From positions 1,848,308-1,912,307 of the forward strand of contig NZ_KZ454943.1 of assembly GCF_002797395.1 (NCBI RefSeq): DNA of 64,000 bases. The letters are read 5' to 3'. The translations under genes were made by a program, and so were the position numbers. The notes below the pieces were generated by a model, which saw only the letters and a program-made list of their open reading frames with translations, made no database searches and was not told the DNA's origin. Below are positions 29,094 to 38,176 of the stretch, piece by piece. Every line of letters begins with the position of its first letter. The first letter of the stretch is position 1. This DNA is from Bacillus solitudinis. Its GTDB lineage: Bacteria > Bacillota > Bacilli > Bacillales > Bacillaceae_D.

Positions 29094-30392
29094 TTATTTT
29101 CTTAAAATTTCTACTATTTGCCGCTTTATCTCTTTATGTTCACGCTCATCCTCTAAGACATCGAGCGGAAAGTATAATTTATGATCGGTTCGCTTTTTCC
29201 CCGAAATGGCCTCTACCACATCTGATTCACGAGAAAGCTCCCGGATTTTGCCTGATGGTAGGACAAGATGGATTGGAAGTCGCTCTTCTTCTTCACCGGG
29301 ACGATAAAAATCATATGGTAAATCTGATGAGGAATCGACGACTAAGTAGTAATCGGGATCAATATTTGCCTCTTTAAATAACGACTGCAACTTGAGCCAA
29401 TCATTCATTTGTAAATTCGGGTTAAATTCAACATACTTAAACAGTTTTCTATCTAGAAATCTTACACAAAGATCGCGTAAAATGCGATCCTCCTCTTCTT
29501 GCCATATTTGAAAATAATAGAGTGCAATCGACTCATCTAGCCGCAAATAATCCCTCAGACTCCCTTTTCCATTAAAAAAAGAATAAAAGTGGTGTGGAAG
29601 CTGCTTAAATTCATAACCACTTTCGTGTAAGTCCTTGGCACGTTTAAGTATTTTACTTAAAACCACTTCGGCACTTCGAGTAACTGGGTGAAAATAAACC
29701 TGCCAGTACATTTGATACCGACTCATAATATAATCTTCAACGGCATGCATCCCGCTTTGTTTAAACACAACTTGATCCTCTACGGGGCGCATCACCCGTA
29801 AAATTCGTTCCATATCAAAATGGCCATAGCTTACTCCTGTGTAATAGGCATCTCTCTGTAAATAATCCATTCGATCCGCATCGATTTGACTTGAGATGAT
29901 GCTTGTCACTAGTTTATTCGAATAGGTTTTCTCGATGATATCAGCAACATCTTTGGCAAATGCCGGGCCCACGTTGGATAGAACTCGGTTAACCTCGGTA
30001 TCTCCTAATACAATCTCACGCGTCCACTCCTCATGATCGGTATCAAATACCTTTTCGAACGAATGTGAAAAAGGACCATGACCGACATCATGTAATAGAG
30101 CTGCACATAAGGCAACCAACCGCTCACTATCATCCCAGTGAGGCCGCCCATTAAAGTTCTCTAAAATTCTTCTCGTGATTTCATATACACCAAGCGAATG
30201 ATTGAAACGCGTATGCTCCGCCCCGTGAAATGTTAGATATGTCGTTCCTAGTTGGCGAATTCGGCGTAAACGCTGAAACTCTCTCGTGCCGATTAACTCC
30301 CAAATTAATTCATCTCTTATATGTATATAACGGTGAACTGGGTCCTTGAATACTTTTTCTTCTTCCAATTGACCGTAATAAGGTTTCGTCAT
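29094..30392 (-). CDS. ywfO: HD-domain phosphohydrolase YwfO
   Basis: HD-superfamily metal-dependent phosphohydrolase, 432 residues. The HD motif is HTRFNHSLGVYE, with LLHDVGHGPFSHSFE near 93-107 and DADRMDYLQRDAYYTG further on. The closest characterised family (enterococcal dNTPases) hydrolyses dNTPs, so control of nucleotide pools is a reasonable inference. Upstream gene of the ywfO-ywgA pair. Confidence 0.9.
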   Translation of the reverse strand: MTKPYYGQLEEEKVFKDPVHRYIHIRDELIWELIGTREFQRLRRIRQLGTTYLTFHGAEHTRFNHSLGVYEITRRILENFNGRPHWDDSERLVALCAALLHDVGHGPFSHSFEKVFDTDHEEWTREIVLGDTEVNRVLSNVGPAFAKDVADIIEKTYSNKLVTSIISSQIDADRMDYLQRDAYYTGVSYGHFDMERILRVMRPVEDQVVFKQSGMHAVEDYIMSRYQMYWQVYFHPVTRSAEVVLSKILKRAKDLHESGYEFKQLPHHFYSFFNGKGSLRDYLRLDESIALYYFQIWQEEEDRILRDLCVRFLDRKLFKYVEFNPNLQMNDWLKLQSLFKEANIDPDYYLVVDSSSDLPYDFYRPGEEEERLPIHLVLPSGKIRELSRESDVVEAISGKKRTDHKLYFPLDVLEDEREHKEIKRQIVEILRK

Positions 30393-30482
30393 GGCCGTCC
30401 CCTCTCATGTTCCAGTTGATAGTGTATATTATAACGAATTTGACTATCAGTGTCTCACTTCTTGCTATTCTTTAGAAAGATT

Positions 30483-30524
30483 AAAAGGAAACAGTCTACT
30501 CGTATGAATAGACTGTTTCCTTTT
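30483..30524. terminator. Intrinsic terminator upstream of ywfO
   Basis: Perfect 16-bp stem AAAAGGAAACAGTCTA with 30509-30524, ten-base loop, T-tract on both strands. It ends minus-strand transcripts arriving from the glycerate kinase gene. The 30525-30816 interval holds no supported gene; a T-rich second hairpin region near 30756-30797 may be the primary kinase terminator. Confidence 0.85.
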
Positions 30525-30816
30525 TGTTATTGAGCGAACTTCTCGATAGTATGGTCCGTGTTTTCATTCTCTATTCTTCGTTTGAGCATTTTCTTTACAA
30601 GCTTTGCTGACTTCACTTTCGCCTCTAGGCAAGGTGAGATTTCCACTTGATAGGCCCCCGACCTCATGCAATAACGTATTCATCGGTTAAAAAAAAGAGG
30701 AAGTGAGTTAATTGAGGAATGGCGGTAGGCGGTAGTTCGCTAAGTAAGGGTGATGGGCAAAAAAAGAGAAGAAAATTACGATATCTTCTGCTCTTCTATA
30801 TTTTTGTGATACTTTG

Positions 30817-31971
30817 TCATGTTACTAAGTTGGTACTTTGCTTCATAGCCATGATACGAGCAACATTTGCCGCGGTTCCTTCTAAATAGTTCAATCCATT
30901 TTCCATCGCGTCTTCTAGAGGCATCGCACCAGGAACAAGCGAAAAGGCTGCATCAATTCCATGTTCAAAGATATGTTCATGCCCTTTTCCTAAACCACCT
31001 GCAAAAGCTAGAACGAAAATCCCTTGTTCCTTTGCTACCTTTGCGACACCGATCGGAGTTTTCCCGAAAATAGTCTGCTGATCAAGCCTTCCTTCCCCTG
31101 TTATCACTAAATCGGCTCCTGCTATTCTCTCTTTCAAACGAGTAGCTTCAAGAACAATAGTAATTCCTGACTTTAAATCTGCATTAAGGAAGGAAAGCAA
31201 GCCTGCACCTAAGCCCCCTGCTGCTCCAGCTCCCGGAATATCTTTAACATCCTTTCCTAGCGTCTTTTTGATTACCTCTGCATAATGAGCAAGACATTGT
31301 TCTAGCTCATTAACCATTTCCACTGTGGCGCCCTTTTGTGGACCATAAATGGTGGAGGCTCCTAGTGGCCCGAGTAAAGGATTATCAACATCGCTTGCAA
31401 CTTCAATTTTCACATGCCGAAGCCGAGGATCCATTGTTGAGATATCTATGTTCCATAGAGTTTCAAGTGCGCCTCCCCCGTAGCCAATCTCAGTTCCTTC
31501 CCTTGTTAATAGCTTTGCACCTAATGCTTGTGCGAGCCCTGCTCCTCCGTCATTTGTCGCACTCCCACCAATTCCAAGGATTATGTGTTCAACCTCTTTT
31601 TCGAGAGCATCAATAATTAACTGTCCTGTACCATAGGTTGTTGTATAAAGAGGGTTTCGTTTAGGCGGTGGAACTAAATGAAGACCTGAGGCCGATGCCA
31701 TCTCAATGATAGCTACTTTTCCATCACCTGATAAACCGTAAACCGCAGTTACTTCATCACCAAGCGGACCAACGACGGAAATGCTTTGAGGTGTCCCTTT
31801 TAAAGCATCAACGAGTGATTGTACCGTACCCTCTCCCCCATCTGCCATTGGAATTTTTTCATATTCAGCATTAGGAAATACACGTTTAAATCCACTCTCA
31901 ATTGCCACAGCTGCTTGCATTGCCGTAAAGCTTTCTTTAAATGAATCTGGTGCTATGACGATTTTCTTCAT
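30817..31971 (-). CDS. glxK: Glycerate kinase
   Basis: GarK/GlxK-type kinase phosphorylating D-glycerate (2- or 3-phosphoglycerate product depends on subgroup). The 384 residues include the N-terminal KIVIAPDSFKESF signature, MADGGEGT at 43-50, GIGGSATNDGGAGLAQALG near 133-151, and ITGEGRLDQQT near 290. ATG with AAAAGGAG upstream. It is expressed alone. Confidence 0.95.
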   Translation of the reverse strand: MKKIVIAPDSFKESFTAMQAAVAIESGFKRVFPNAEYEKIPMADGGEGTVQSLVDALKGTPQSISVVGPLGDEVTAVYGLSGDGKVAIIEMASASGLHLVPPPKRNPLYTTTYGTGQLIIDALEKEVEHIILGIGGSATNDGGAGLAQALGAKLLTREGTEIGYGGGALETLWNIDISTMDPRLRHVKIEVASDVDNPLLGPLGASTIYGPQKGATVEMVNELEQCLAHYAEVIKKTLGKDVKDIPGAGAAGGLGAGLLSFLNADLKSGITIVLEATRLKERIAGADLVITGEGRLDQQTIFGKTPIGVAKVAKEQGIFVLAFAGGLGKGHEHIFEHGIDAAFSLVPGAMPLEDAMENGLNYLEGTAANVARIMAMKQSTNLVT

Positions 31972-32182
31972 TTTCTACCTCTCCTTTTGTAAACGTTCTT
32001 ATAGTTATATTGTAAACGCCCTAACAAGGACGCACCATTGTTAAAACATCAAAAAATACCCTCAAAAAAAAAGAGTCATAATGATGCAGATGCATCAGTA
32101 CAACTCTCCGAACCGCTTTACCTTGATGATTACAGTACTCAAATAAATATTCTTCGCATATTTTTCCGGAAAATTAAATAGA

Positions 32183-32207
32183 CATGAGTCCGAATATCGA
32201 ACTCATG
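32183..32207 (-). terminator. Hairpin after DUF1450 gene
   Basis: CATGAGT (32183-32189) pairs with ACTCATG (32201-32207), with partial inner CG pairing. A TTTAATTTT tail follows on the minus strand. It begins 5 bp after the stop codon. Confidence 0.6.
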
Positions 32208-32211
32208 CCGC

Positions 32212-32436
32212 TTACTTCTTTATCTTCTGTTGAACCTTATCTAATAACTGATTTTCATCAGGTGCCGACACAGGACGATTGTTTACGAATGCAAATGACT
32301 TTTTTCGGCCAGGACCGCAATACGACTGGCAGCGTATATCAACTTTTGCTTTAGGGTCTAGTTTAGTTAGACGTGGCAACAGAGTTTTTAAGTTGGTCGC
32401 TTGGCACTCATCACAGATACGAAATTCGTTTGCCAT
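32212..32436 (-). CDS. DUF1450 family protein
   Basis: 74-residue protein of the DUF1450 (YuzB-like) family. It has a CDECQ motif near 8-12 and a C..YCGPGRKK motif near 36-46, so four cysteines could bind metal or act in redox; function unknown. The start ATG of [10 protein letters not shown] has AAAGGAAAGG upstream. The longer frame (to 32505) is not conserved. Confidence 0.85.
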   Translation of the reverse strand: MANEFRICDECQATNLKTLLPRLTKLDPKAKVDIRCQSYCGPGRKKSFAFVNNRPVSAPDENQLLDKVQQKIKK

Positions 32437-32638
32437 GATTCCTTTCCTTTCTATTCTTAGATACTTTAAGTGAAGTACGCTACCTTTTAGCTTTAACACC
32501 TTCACTTATTGCTTCGAGCTATATATGATGATGTAATTATATTTATTTTAAACCATCCTTAAGTATATCAGAGCAATGAGAAAATTACTATCCCGTGCTA
32601 TAATAAGCTAACAAAGAATTTTCAAGGGAGAAAATTAG

Positions 32639-33472
32639 ATGGATGTAGCAAATTTATTCACGTCAAAATGGCGCTTTTTAGATCATACAACGTTTGGAGC
32701 TCCATTTCAGGCCCTTCAATCGTTTGCTTACGATGACACACTTTGTACTGTGATTGGACAACAACAATCGTCCTTTACACTCCGGGCATGGGTACACCAC
32801 GATACAATAGTACTTGGAACACAAGATAGTCGTCTTCCTATCATTGAAAAAGGGGTTTCCTACCTTGAAGAAAAAGGTTATGACGTAATCGTTCGAAACT
32901 CGGGTGGTTTAGCTGTTGTTCTTGATTCAGGCGTGTTAAACCTTTCACTCATCATGAAAGAGGACAAAAGTTTATCAATAAACACTGGCTATGATGCGAT
33001 GCTTTTCCTCATACAAGAAATGTTCAAATCGGCAACTCAATCCATAGAAGCACGAGAAATCATTGGATCTTATTGCCCGGGAAGTTACGATTTAAGTATT
33101 GAAGGAAAAAAATTCGCCGGAATCTCTCAACGCCGTATCCGGGGCGGCGTTGCCGTACAAATATATTTGTCTGTTAACGGGAGCGGTTCTGAGCGCGCAA
33201 AAATTGTTCGTGAATTTTATAAGCATTCAGTCCAAAACGAAACGACAAAGTTTGATGTTCCCAACGTCATCCCTGACACGATGGCATCCTTATCAGAGCT
33301 GTTAGAACAACCGCTCACAATACAGGATGTCCTAGTGAGAGCGCTTACGACATTAAAAAACTTTGGTGCGGAACTTGAAGGGTCAAGCTTAACAGAAGAT
33401 GAGCGTCTTCTGTTTGGTCAACAACTTGAGCGTGTCACTACTCGAAATGACAAGTGTCTAACAAAAGGGTAA
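32639..33472 (+). CDS. lipL: Octanoyl-[GcvH]:protein N-octanoyltransferase
   Basis: Amidotransferase moving the octanoyl group from GcvH to the E2 subunits of 2-oxoacid dehydrogenases in the Bacillus lipoate pathway. It has 277 residues with the biotin/lipoate A/B ligase fold: the RNSGGLAVVLDSGVLN loop at 86-101, the thioester Cys146 in GSYCPGSYDLS, and Lys158. It corresponds to YwfL. The ribosome site AAGGGAG precedes the ATG. Confidence 0.93.
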   Translation: MDVANLFTSKWRFLDHTTFGAPFQALQSFAYDDTLCTVIGQQQSSFTLRAWVHHDTIVLGTQDSRLPIIEKGVSYLEEKGYDVIVRNSGGLAVVLDSGVLNLSLIMKEDKSLSINTGYDAMLFLIQEMFKSATQSIEAREIIGSYCPGSYDLSIEGKKFAGISQRRIRGGVAVQIYLSVNGSGSERAKIVREFYKHSVQNETTKFDVPNVIPDTMASLSELLEQPLTIQDVLVRALTTLKNFGAELEGSSLTEDERLLFGQQLERVTTRNDKCLTKG

Positions 33473-33522
33473 AAGCTTCACCCTGATTGTCCGTAGCAGC
33501 AGGGTGAAATTCAACCAAATTT

Positions 33523-34512
33523 TTAGTGCGTAATTTTAAAATTAATGGCTTGCATTGCTGTAATCAGTGCTAATTTATAAACATCCGAAGCATTACAGCC
33601 ACGAGACAGATCGTTAACAGGTTTATTAAGACCTTGCAAAATGGGCCCAATGGCATCATAACCACCAAGTCGTTGCGCAATCTTATATCCTAAGTTCCCT
33701 GATTCTAAGCTAGGAAAAATAAACACATTCGCTTGTCCCTGAAGAGGCGAGTCGGGTGCCTTTTTTTGAGCAACGGCAGGAACAAAGGCTGCATCGAACT
33801 GAAACTCACCATCAATGACTAAATCAGGGCGTGCTTGTTGAGCAATTTTTGTAGCCTCTGATACTTTTTGTGTTTCGATTGATGAGGCTGACCCCTTTGT
33901 TGAAAAGCTAAGCATTGCTACTTTTGGATCTAGATTAAACACTTTTGCAGTCTCAGCTGTTGCGATTGCAATCTCTGCTAATTCTTCACTATTTGGTGCG
34001 ATATTAATTGCACAATCACCGAACACAAACTTCTGATTTTCCTTTACCATAACGAAGACACCTGAAGTTTTTTTTATGCCTGGTTGCGTTTTGATTATCT
34101 GCAAAGCAGGTCGTACCGTCTCACCTGTAGAGTGTGCTGCACCACTGACAAGACCATCTGCCTTCTCCATATATACGAGCATCGTTCCAAAATAGTTTAC
34201 ATCCAATAATTTCTCGCGTGCTGTTTCCTCGGTTTCTTTTCCTTTTCGACGATTGACAAAAGCCTCGACCATCTCATCCATTCCGGCATATGTTTGTGGA
34301 TCTATTACTACAACATCATCGACGTTTATCTTTAAATCATCTGCCTTTGCTTGCACTTCAAACTTGTCTCCAATTAGAACTGGTTTTAGTACGCGGTCCT
34401 TGGCTAACTTAGATGCTGCCTCTAAAATGCGTTCATCCGTTCCTTCAGGTAAGACAATTGTTGGTTGGTGTCGTTCAACTTGTTCTTTTATTTTTGTAAA
34501 AAGCTCGTTCAC
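33523..34512 (-). CDS. pta: Phosphate acetyltransferase
   Basis: Converts acetyl-CoA and phosphate to acetyl phosphate and CoA in overflow metabolism. The 329 residues contain only the catalytic PTA domain, without the DRTGG/N-terminal domains of the enterobacterial enzyme. Motifs include GAAHSTGETVRPALQIIKT near 124-142, FGDCAINIAPNSEELAEIA and SGNLGYKIAQRLGG near 275. It is convergent with lipL as in Bacillus subtilis. Confidence 0.96.
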   Translation of the reverse strand: MNELFTKIKEQVERHQPTIVLPEGTDERILEAASKLAKDRVLKPVLIGDKFEVQAKADDLKINVDDVVVIDPQTYAGMDEMVEAFVNRRKGKETEETAREKLLDVNYFGTMLVYMEKADGLVSGAAHSTGETVRPALQIIKTQPGIKKTSGVFVMVKENQKFVFGDCAINIAPNSEELAEIAIATAETAKVFNLDPKVAMLSFSTKGSASSIETQKVSEATKIAQQARPDLVIDGEFQFDAAFVPAVAQKKAPDSPLQGQANVFIFPSLESGNLGYKIAQRLGGYDAIGPILQGLNKPVNDLSRGCNASDVYKLALITAMQAINFKITH

Positions 34513-34730
34513 AACCCATCCTCCCCTTTCATTTCATTGGTATAAGAATACTCCTCTTTTCTTTAAATTGGAACGGTCTACCAAAAAGTAAAAATAGTCT
34601 ATCTTCTAATCGCTTTCATTTTTCCCATTCTGTAAATTGAATATGAGGGTGAAAGAGATGATGGTAAGAATCTTACTAAAATGGAAGGCGGCCATCAGAG
34701 CGATTGCAACTTCTTTGATGATTTAAGGCA

Positions 34731-34792
34731 ACTGAAAAAGGTCGGTTTTCGAGGGCACTGAAGAAGGGTGCTTTTCCTATTTCAGTTCTCTC
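34731..34792 (+). repeat. Dispersed intergenic repeat, copy A
   Basis: The 39 bp at 34754-34792 are 34/39 identical to the minus strand at 50948-50910. The preceding 20 bp (34731-34750, ACTGAAAAAGGTCGGTTTTC) match the tctA terminator on the minus strand at 51036-51016. It lies in the gene-free interval 34513-35062 between divergent pta and hemQ. Confidence 0.65.
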
Positions 34793-34828
34793 TTAGTAAT
34801 GTGCGGAGCCGTTGTCCGGTTTTGAAAA

Positions 34829-34860
34829 GCCTTGTATGAGTGGTTTTCTCATAGCAAGGC
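34829..34860. repeat. Hairpin with TGGTTTT loop
   Basis: GCCTTG-T-ATGAG pairs with CTCAT-AG-CAAGGC around the loop TGGTTTT. Both the loop and flanking motifs recur (3941-4006; 19115-19147). Part of the same gene-free interval upstream of hemQ. Confidence 0.5.
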
Positions 34861-35062
34861 GCGCAACGCGTGGAGCGATTGCTTCTTCCTCGAATCTGCT
34901 AAAGGGACTTTTTAAGTGGCCTTCGATTTTCACCTTTTTTCAATAGCCTCCAGTACTAGTGCATTTTTAGTATGTTTTCCATTTAGTGTTTTTATCGTTT
35001 TATGGTATAGTAACGTTGAATCCATAAGAAGTATGAGTACATATTAAAGGAGTGTTTTTACG

Positions 35063-35812
35063 ATGAGTGAAGCTGCAGTTACATTAGATGGTTGGTATTG
35101 CCTTCATGATTTCCGTACAATAAATTGGCCGGCATGGAAATTAGTATCAAGTGAAGAGCGTCAGCAGATGATTCATGAAGTCTCCGACTTAATCGGTAAG
35201 TGGGAGGACATAGAAGCAAATGAACAAGGTAGTCATGCTGTATATTCTATCGTTGGTCAAAAAGCAGATATGATGTTTATGATTTTACGTCCAACAATGG
35301 AAGAACTAAACGAGATTGAAAATGCGTTTAACAAAACTCGTTTTGCTGAGTTTACTATTCCTAGTTATTCGTATGTTTCTGTAGTGGAGTTAAGTAATTA
35401 TATGGCCGGCGAGAGCGATGAAGATCCATATCAAAATCCTCATGTTCGTTCACGTTTGTATCCAATGCTCCCACAATCAAGTCATGTTTGCTTTTATCCA
35501 ATGGACAAGCGTCGTCAAGGTGAAGACAACTGGTATATGCTCCCAATGGAAGAGCGTCGTTCCTTGATGAGAAGTCATGGATTAATTGGCCGAAGCTATG
35601 CAGGGAAGGTAAAGCAAGTCATCACGGGTTCCGTTGGCTTTGATGATTGGGAATGGGGCGTTACTCTGTTTGCGGATGATGTTCTCCAATTTAAAAAGCT
35701 TGTTTACGAGATGCGGTTTGACGAAGTATCAGCACGCTACGGAGAATTCGGTACCTTCTATGTTGGGAACCTTTTAAAGAAAGAAGATCTCGAACATTTT
35801 TTCTATATTTAA
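35063..35812 (+). CDS. hemQ: Coproheme decarboxylase (HemQ)
   Basis: Catalyses the last step of the coproporphyrin-dependent haem pathway of Gram-positive bacteria, decarboxylating coproheme to haem b. It has 249 residues of the chlorite-dismutase-like fold. The proximal haem ligand His172 is in RSHGLIGR, the reactive Tyr145 in CFYPMDKR, and [10 protein letters not shown] at 157-166 is typical. AAAGGAG precedes the ATG. Corresponds to YwfI. Confidence 0.96.
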   Translation: MSEAAVTLDGWYCLHDFRTINWPAWKLVSSEERQQMIHEVSDLIGKWEDIEANEQGSHAVYSIVGQKADMMFMILRPTMEELNEIENAFNKTRFAEFTIPSYSYVSVVELSNYMAGESDEDPYQNPHVRSRLYPMLPQSSHVCFYPMDKRRQGEDNWYMLPMEERRSLMRSHGLIGRSYAGKVKQVITGSVGFDDWEWGVTLFADDVLQFKKLVYEMRFDEVSARYGEFGTFYVGNLLKKEDLEHFFYI

Positions 35813-35819
35813 TGAATTC

Positions 35820-35850
35820 AAAACTGTCACTTATTGTGGCGGTTTTTTTT
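35820..35850 (+). terminator. hemQ terminator
   Basis: AAAACTGTCAC pairs with GTGGCGGTTTT (two G-U pairs) around TTATT, followed by T8 in total. It starts 8 bp after the hemQ stop. Confidence 0.85.
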
Positions 35851-35878
35851 CTTATGCAAACTTAAAAGAAAGTTATTG

Positions 35879-35907
35879 GTCATAAGTTCCTTATTAAATC
35901 ATATAGT
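35879..35907 (+). promoter_or_regulatory. Candidate sigma-E promoter of cwlJ-gerQ
   Basis: GTCATAA (35879-35885), 14-bp spacer, CATATAGT (35900-35907), close to the sigma-E consensus (GTCATATT, about 14 bp, CATACANT). Mother-cell expression is what spore-coat proteins CwlJ and GerQ require. The leader would be about 95 nt. Confidence 0.55.
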
Positions 35908-36010
35908 TTGGAGACTGCACTGCTTACCTATTCTTGTCTTCTGTCTACATATAAGGGCAGCAAGACGTTCAACCTCAACAAGAACCAAACATATTAGCGG
36001 AGGTGAAGAG

Positions 36011-36442
36011 ATGGCAGTTATTAAAGCATCATCGAGTGATGTTGATATGTTGGCAAGGTTAATGCGAGCAGAAGCAGAAGGTGATGGTGATTTAGGAATG
36101 TTGTCAGCTGGGAATGTTATGGTGAATAGAACTCGAGTAAGATGTCTGGATTTTGAGAACGTCAATACGATTCCTCATATGGCCTTTCAATCACCGGGGG
36201 GATTTGAGGCCGTTCAAAAAAGCTACTTCTACCAACATGCTCGTGACCGTGATAAACGCCTAGCTAAGCGTGTGATTGATGGGGAACGATTCCAGTCAGC
36301 GGAATTCGCCTTATGGTTTTTCCGTCCAGAAGGTTCATGTCCGGCCCAGTGGTGGGGACAGTGGAATTCAGGGCGCTATAAAGCACATTGCTACTACACG
36401 CCGCTTGCCTCCGCTTGTCCAGAAGTGTATGGTACTTATTAA
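36011..36442 (+). CDS. cwlJ: Spore cortex-lytic enzyme CwlJ
   Basis: Coat-located cell wall hydrolase needed for cortex degradation in calcium-dipicolinate-triggered germination. It has 143 residues of the SleB/CwlJ hydrolase fold, without a peptidoglycan-binding domain or signal peptide; the conserved Glu21 lies in RLMRAEAEGD. The ATG has GGAGGTG upstream; the frame further upstream is not conserved. It is followed 23 bp later by gerQ, its partner for coat localisation. Confidence 0.94.
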   Translation: MAVIKASSSDVDMLARLMRAEAEGDGDLGMLSAGNVMVNRTRVRCLDFENVNTIPHMAFQSPGGFEAVQKSYFYQHARDRDKRLAKRVIDGERFQSAEFALWFFRPEGSCPAQWWGQWNSGRYKAHCYYTPLASACPEVYGTY

Positions 36443-36465
36443 TTTATTATAAAGGAGCGAAAAAC

Positions 36466-36957
36466 ATGCAACAATGGAATCCTCACCAGTTTGCCCAGCA
36501 ACAAGCAGGAACACAGCAGCAAGGATATGGTCAGCAATTTCAACAACAACCACAAATGCCACAAGGTCAACTTCCTTACTTTTACGCCCCACAAACACAA
36601 GCTACACCATCATTTACCCCGCAACAGCAAGGCTTCCCACCAGTAGGGCAAGAGCCAGGAATGCTGCCGATTGAGCAATCATACATTGAGAATATTCTTC
36701 GATTAAACCGAGGAAAAGTGGCAAGGGTTCATATGACATTTGAAAACAACCCACAGTGGAATGCACGAGTGTTTGTAGGGCGTGTAGAGGAAGCTGGTCG
36801 TGACCATATTATTCTTAGCGAACTTGAAACAGGAGTTAATTATCTGTTGCTAATGGTTAATCTAGATTTTGTTGAGTTTTCCGAGCCTCTTGATTATGAT
36901 TATCCATACTCCCCCTCTCCTCAACTTGCTCAGTATTCGCCACGTGAAGACTCGTAA
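36466..36957 (+). CDS. gerQ: Spore coat protein GerQ
   Basis: Inner-coat protein required for CwlJ localisation and function, and cross-linked by transglutaminase Tgl. The 163 residues comprise a Gln-rich disordered N-terminal half (1-~65), plausible cross-linking substrate, and a conserved C-terminal domain (QSYIENILRLNRGK.., NYLLLMVNLDFVEF). AAAGGAG precedes the ATG. Adjacent to cwlJ, as in the Bacillus cereus group. Confidence 0.93.
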   Translation: MQQWNPHQFAQQQAGTQQQGYGQQFQQQPQMPQGQLPYFYAPQTQATPSFTPQQQGFPPVGQEPGMLPIEQSYIENILRLNRGKVARVHMTFENNPQWNARVFVGRVEEAGRDHIILSELETGVNYLLLMVNLDFVEFSEPLDYDYPYSPSPQLAQYSPREDS

Positions 36958-36960
36958 CTA

Positions 36961-37007
36961 AAATAAGGATGACGCGAAGGTAAACTACCTTTGCATCATC
37001 CTTATTT
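36961..37007. terminator. Bidirectional terminator gerQ / ywdK
   Basis: 22-bp imperfect stem (36961-36982 with 36986-37007; outer arm AAATAAGGATGA) and 3-nt loop. It directly abuts the stop codon of convergent ywdK. Confidence 0.85.
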
Positions 37008-37382
37008 TTATAACCCACGCGTAACAGCTGTGGCGAGCAAGACCCAACCAACAATAAAAGCAAGACCGCCAATTGGTGTAATCGCTCCTAGCTTTGTAAC
37101 GCCTGTTAATGCCATCGCATAAAGACTTCCGGAAAATAATATTATGCCAATTAAAAAGCTCCAGCCTGCGCCGTTTAACGCAGTTGATGTTGTTAGCTTA
37201 AGCGCAGCAACTCCAACAATTAGAAGACCTATACCATGAATCATATGATATTGGACACCGGTCTGATAATTTTTCATCATTCTCTCCGACAGGCGCGGCT
37301 CTAATCCATGAGCACCAAATGCTCCAATTGCTACTGCTAAAGCCATGATAATACTACCGATTAAAAGAAATACCTTTGCCAT
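37008..37382 (-). CDS. ywdK: DUF423 membrane protein YwdK
   Basis: 124-residue integral membrane protein with four predicted TM segments and the DUF423 signature AIGAFGAHGLEPRLSERM near 20-37. Function unknown in the family. The start ATG is at 37382. Corresponds to YwdK beside gerQ (ywdL) in Bacillus subtilis. Confidence 0.9.
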   Translation of the reverse strand: MAKVFLLIGSIIMALAVAIGAFGAHGLEPRLSERMMKNYQTGVQYHMIHGIGLLIVGVAALKLTTSTALNGAGWSFLIGIILFSGSLYAMALTGVTKLGAITPIGGLAFIVGWVLLATAVTRGL

Positions 37383-37486
37383 TTTTCACTAACCTCTATT
37401 CTTTTTCTCTAGCTTACCATACTTGTTATCTTGATACGAAAAGAAGCGCCCAAGAGGTCAAAAAGCGACCTTTTAGGCACCATATT

Positions 37487-38176
37487 TTATTCGTACATCT
37501 TCGTCATCCATTCAACAATTCCCATGTTTTGCTCACTTCGTAGTTGTTCGACATTGTGATGCCCAATAATATCGCCGTCTTTAATCGCTATCACTTCATC
37601 AAGTATCATTTCAATTTCTTTAATTTCGTGCGTGGTGATGAGGACGATTTGACGTTCAAGGTCAATAAAAGAAATCAGTCCTTTAACAATCGAATCACGT
37701 ACCATCGGGTCAAGACCTGAAAGGGGTTCATCCATTAAAATGACTGGCACCTCACGTGCAAGTGTTAGAACAATTTTCAGACGTCCACGATTGCCTTTGG
37801 AAAGATGCTTTAGCTTAGCATTGCGGTCAAGCTTCATAAATGCACAAACCTCATCTGCTTTTTCTCTATTGAAATCCGAAAATTGTGATGCATAAAAATC
37901 AATGGTTTGCCCAACATTGTAAAAACTGTAATACTCATCAAGCTCTGATAAATAAGATACTTGATTTGCGATTCGATGAGTGGCTTTCACACCATTTACG
38001 CTAACCAGCCCTTTCGTCGGCTGACTTAAACCAGCAATCAACTTTAATGTCGTTGATTTACCGCTACCATTCTCCCCTACAAGTCCAACAATTTTACCTG
38101 CGGTTAGTTCAAGATTAACTTCACGAAGAGCAACTTTTGTCATATACTTTTTTGATACATTTTCGAGTTTAATCAT
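37487..38176 (-). CDS. ABC transporter ATP-binding protein
   Basis: ATPase subunit of an exporter-type ABC system, 229 residues: Walker A GENGSGKS near 31-38, Walker B VILMDEPLSGLD near 146-157, switch His in ITTHEIKE. The signature loop reads LSKGNRGRLKI rather than LSGGQ, as often seen in YtrB-like ATPases. The start ATG-ATT-AAA overlaps the gntR stop by 8 bp and has AAAGGA upstream. It partners the membrane protein at 38559-39350. Confidence 0.92.
   Translation of the reverse strand: MIKLENVSKKYMTKVALREVNLELTAGKIVGLVGENGSGKSTTLKLIAGLSQPTKGLVSVNGVKATHRIANQVSYLSELDEYYSFYNVGQTIDFYASQFSDFNREKADEVCAFMKLDRNAKLKHLSKGNRGRLKIVLTLAREVPVILMDEPLSGLDPMVRDSIVKGLISFIDLERQIVLITTHEIKEIEMILDEVIAIKDGDIIGHHNVEQLRSEQNMGIVEWMTKMYE

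Noticed and set aside
30527-30667. 46-codon ORF on the minus strand (MRSGAYQVEISPCLEAKVKS...)
   Set aside because: No ribosome site, no recognised family, and it lies just before a terminator in a gene-free interval.
31985-32030. Two cre-like sites upstream of glycerate kinase (TGTAAACG..)
   Set aside because: Each has at least two mismatches in required positions.
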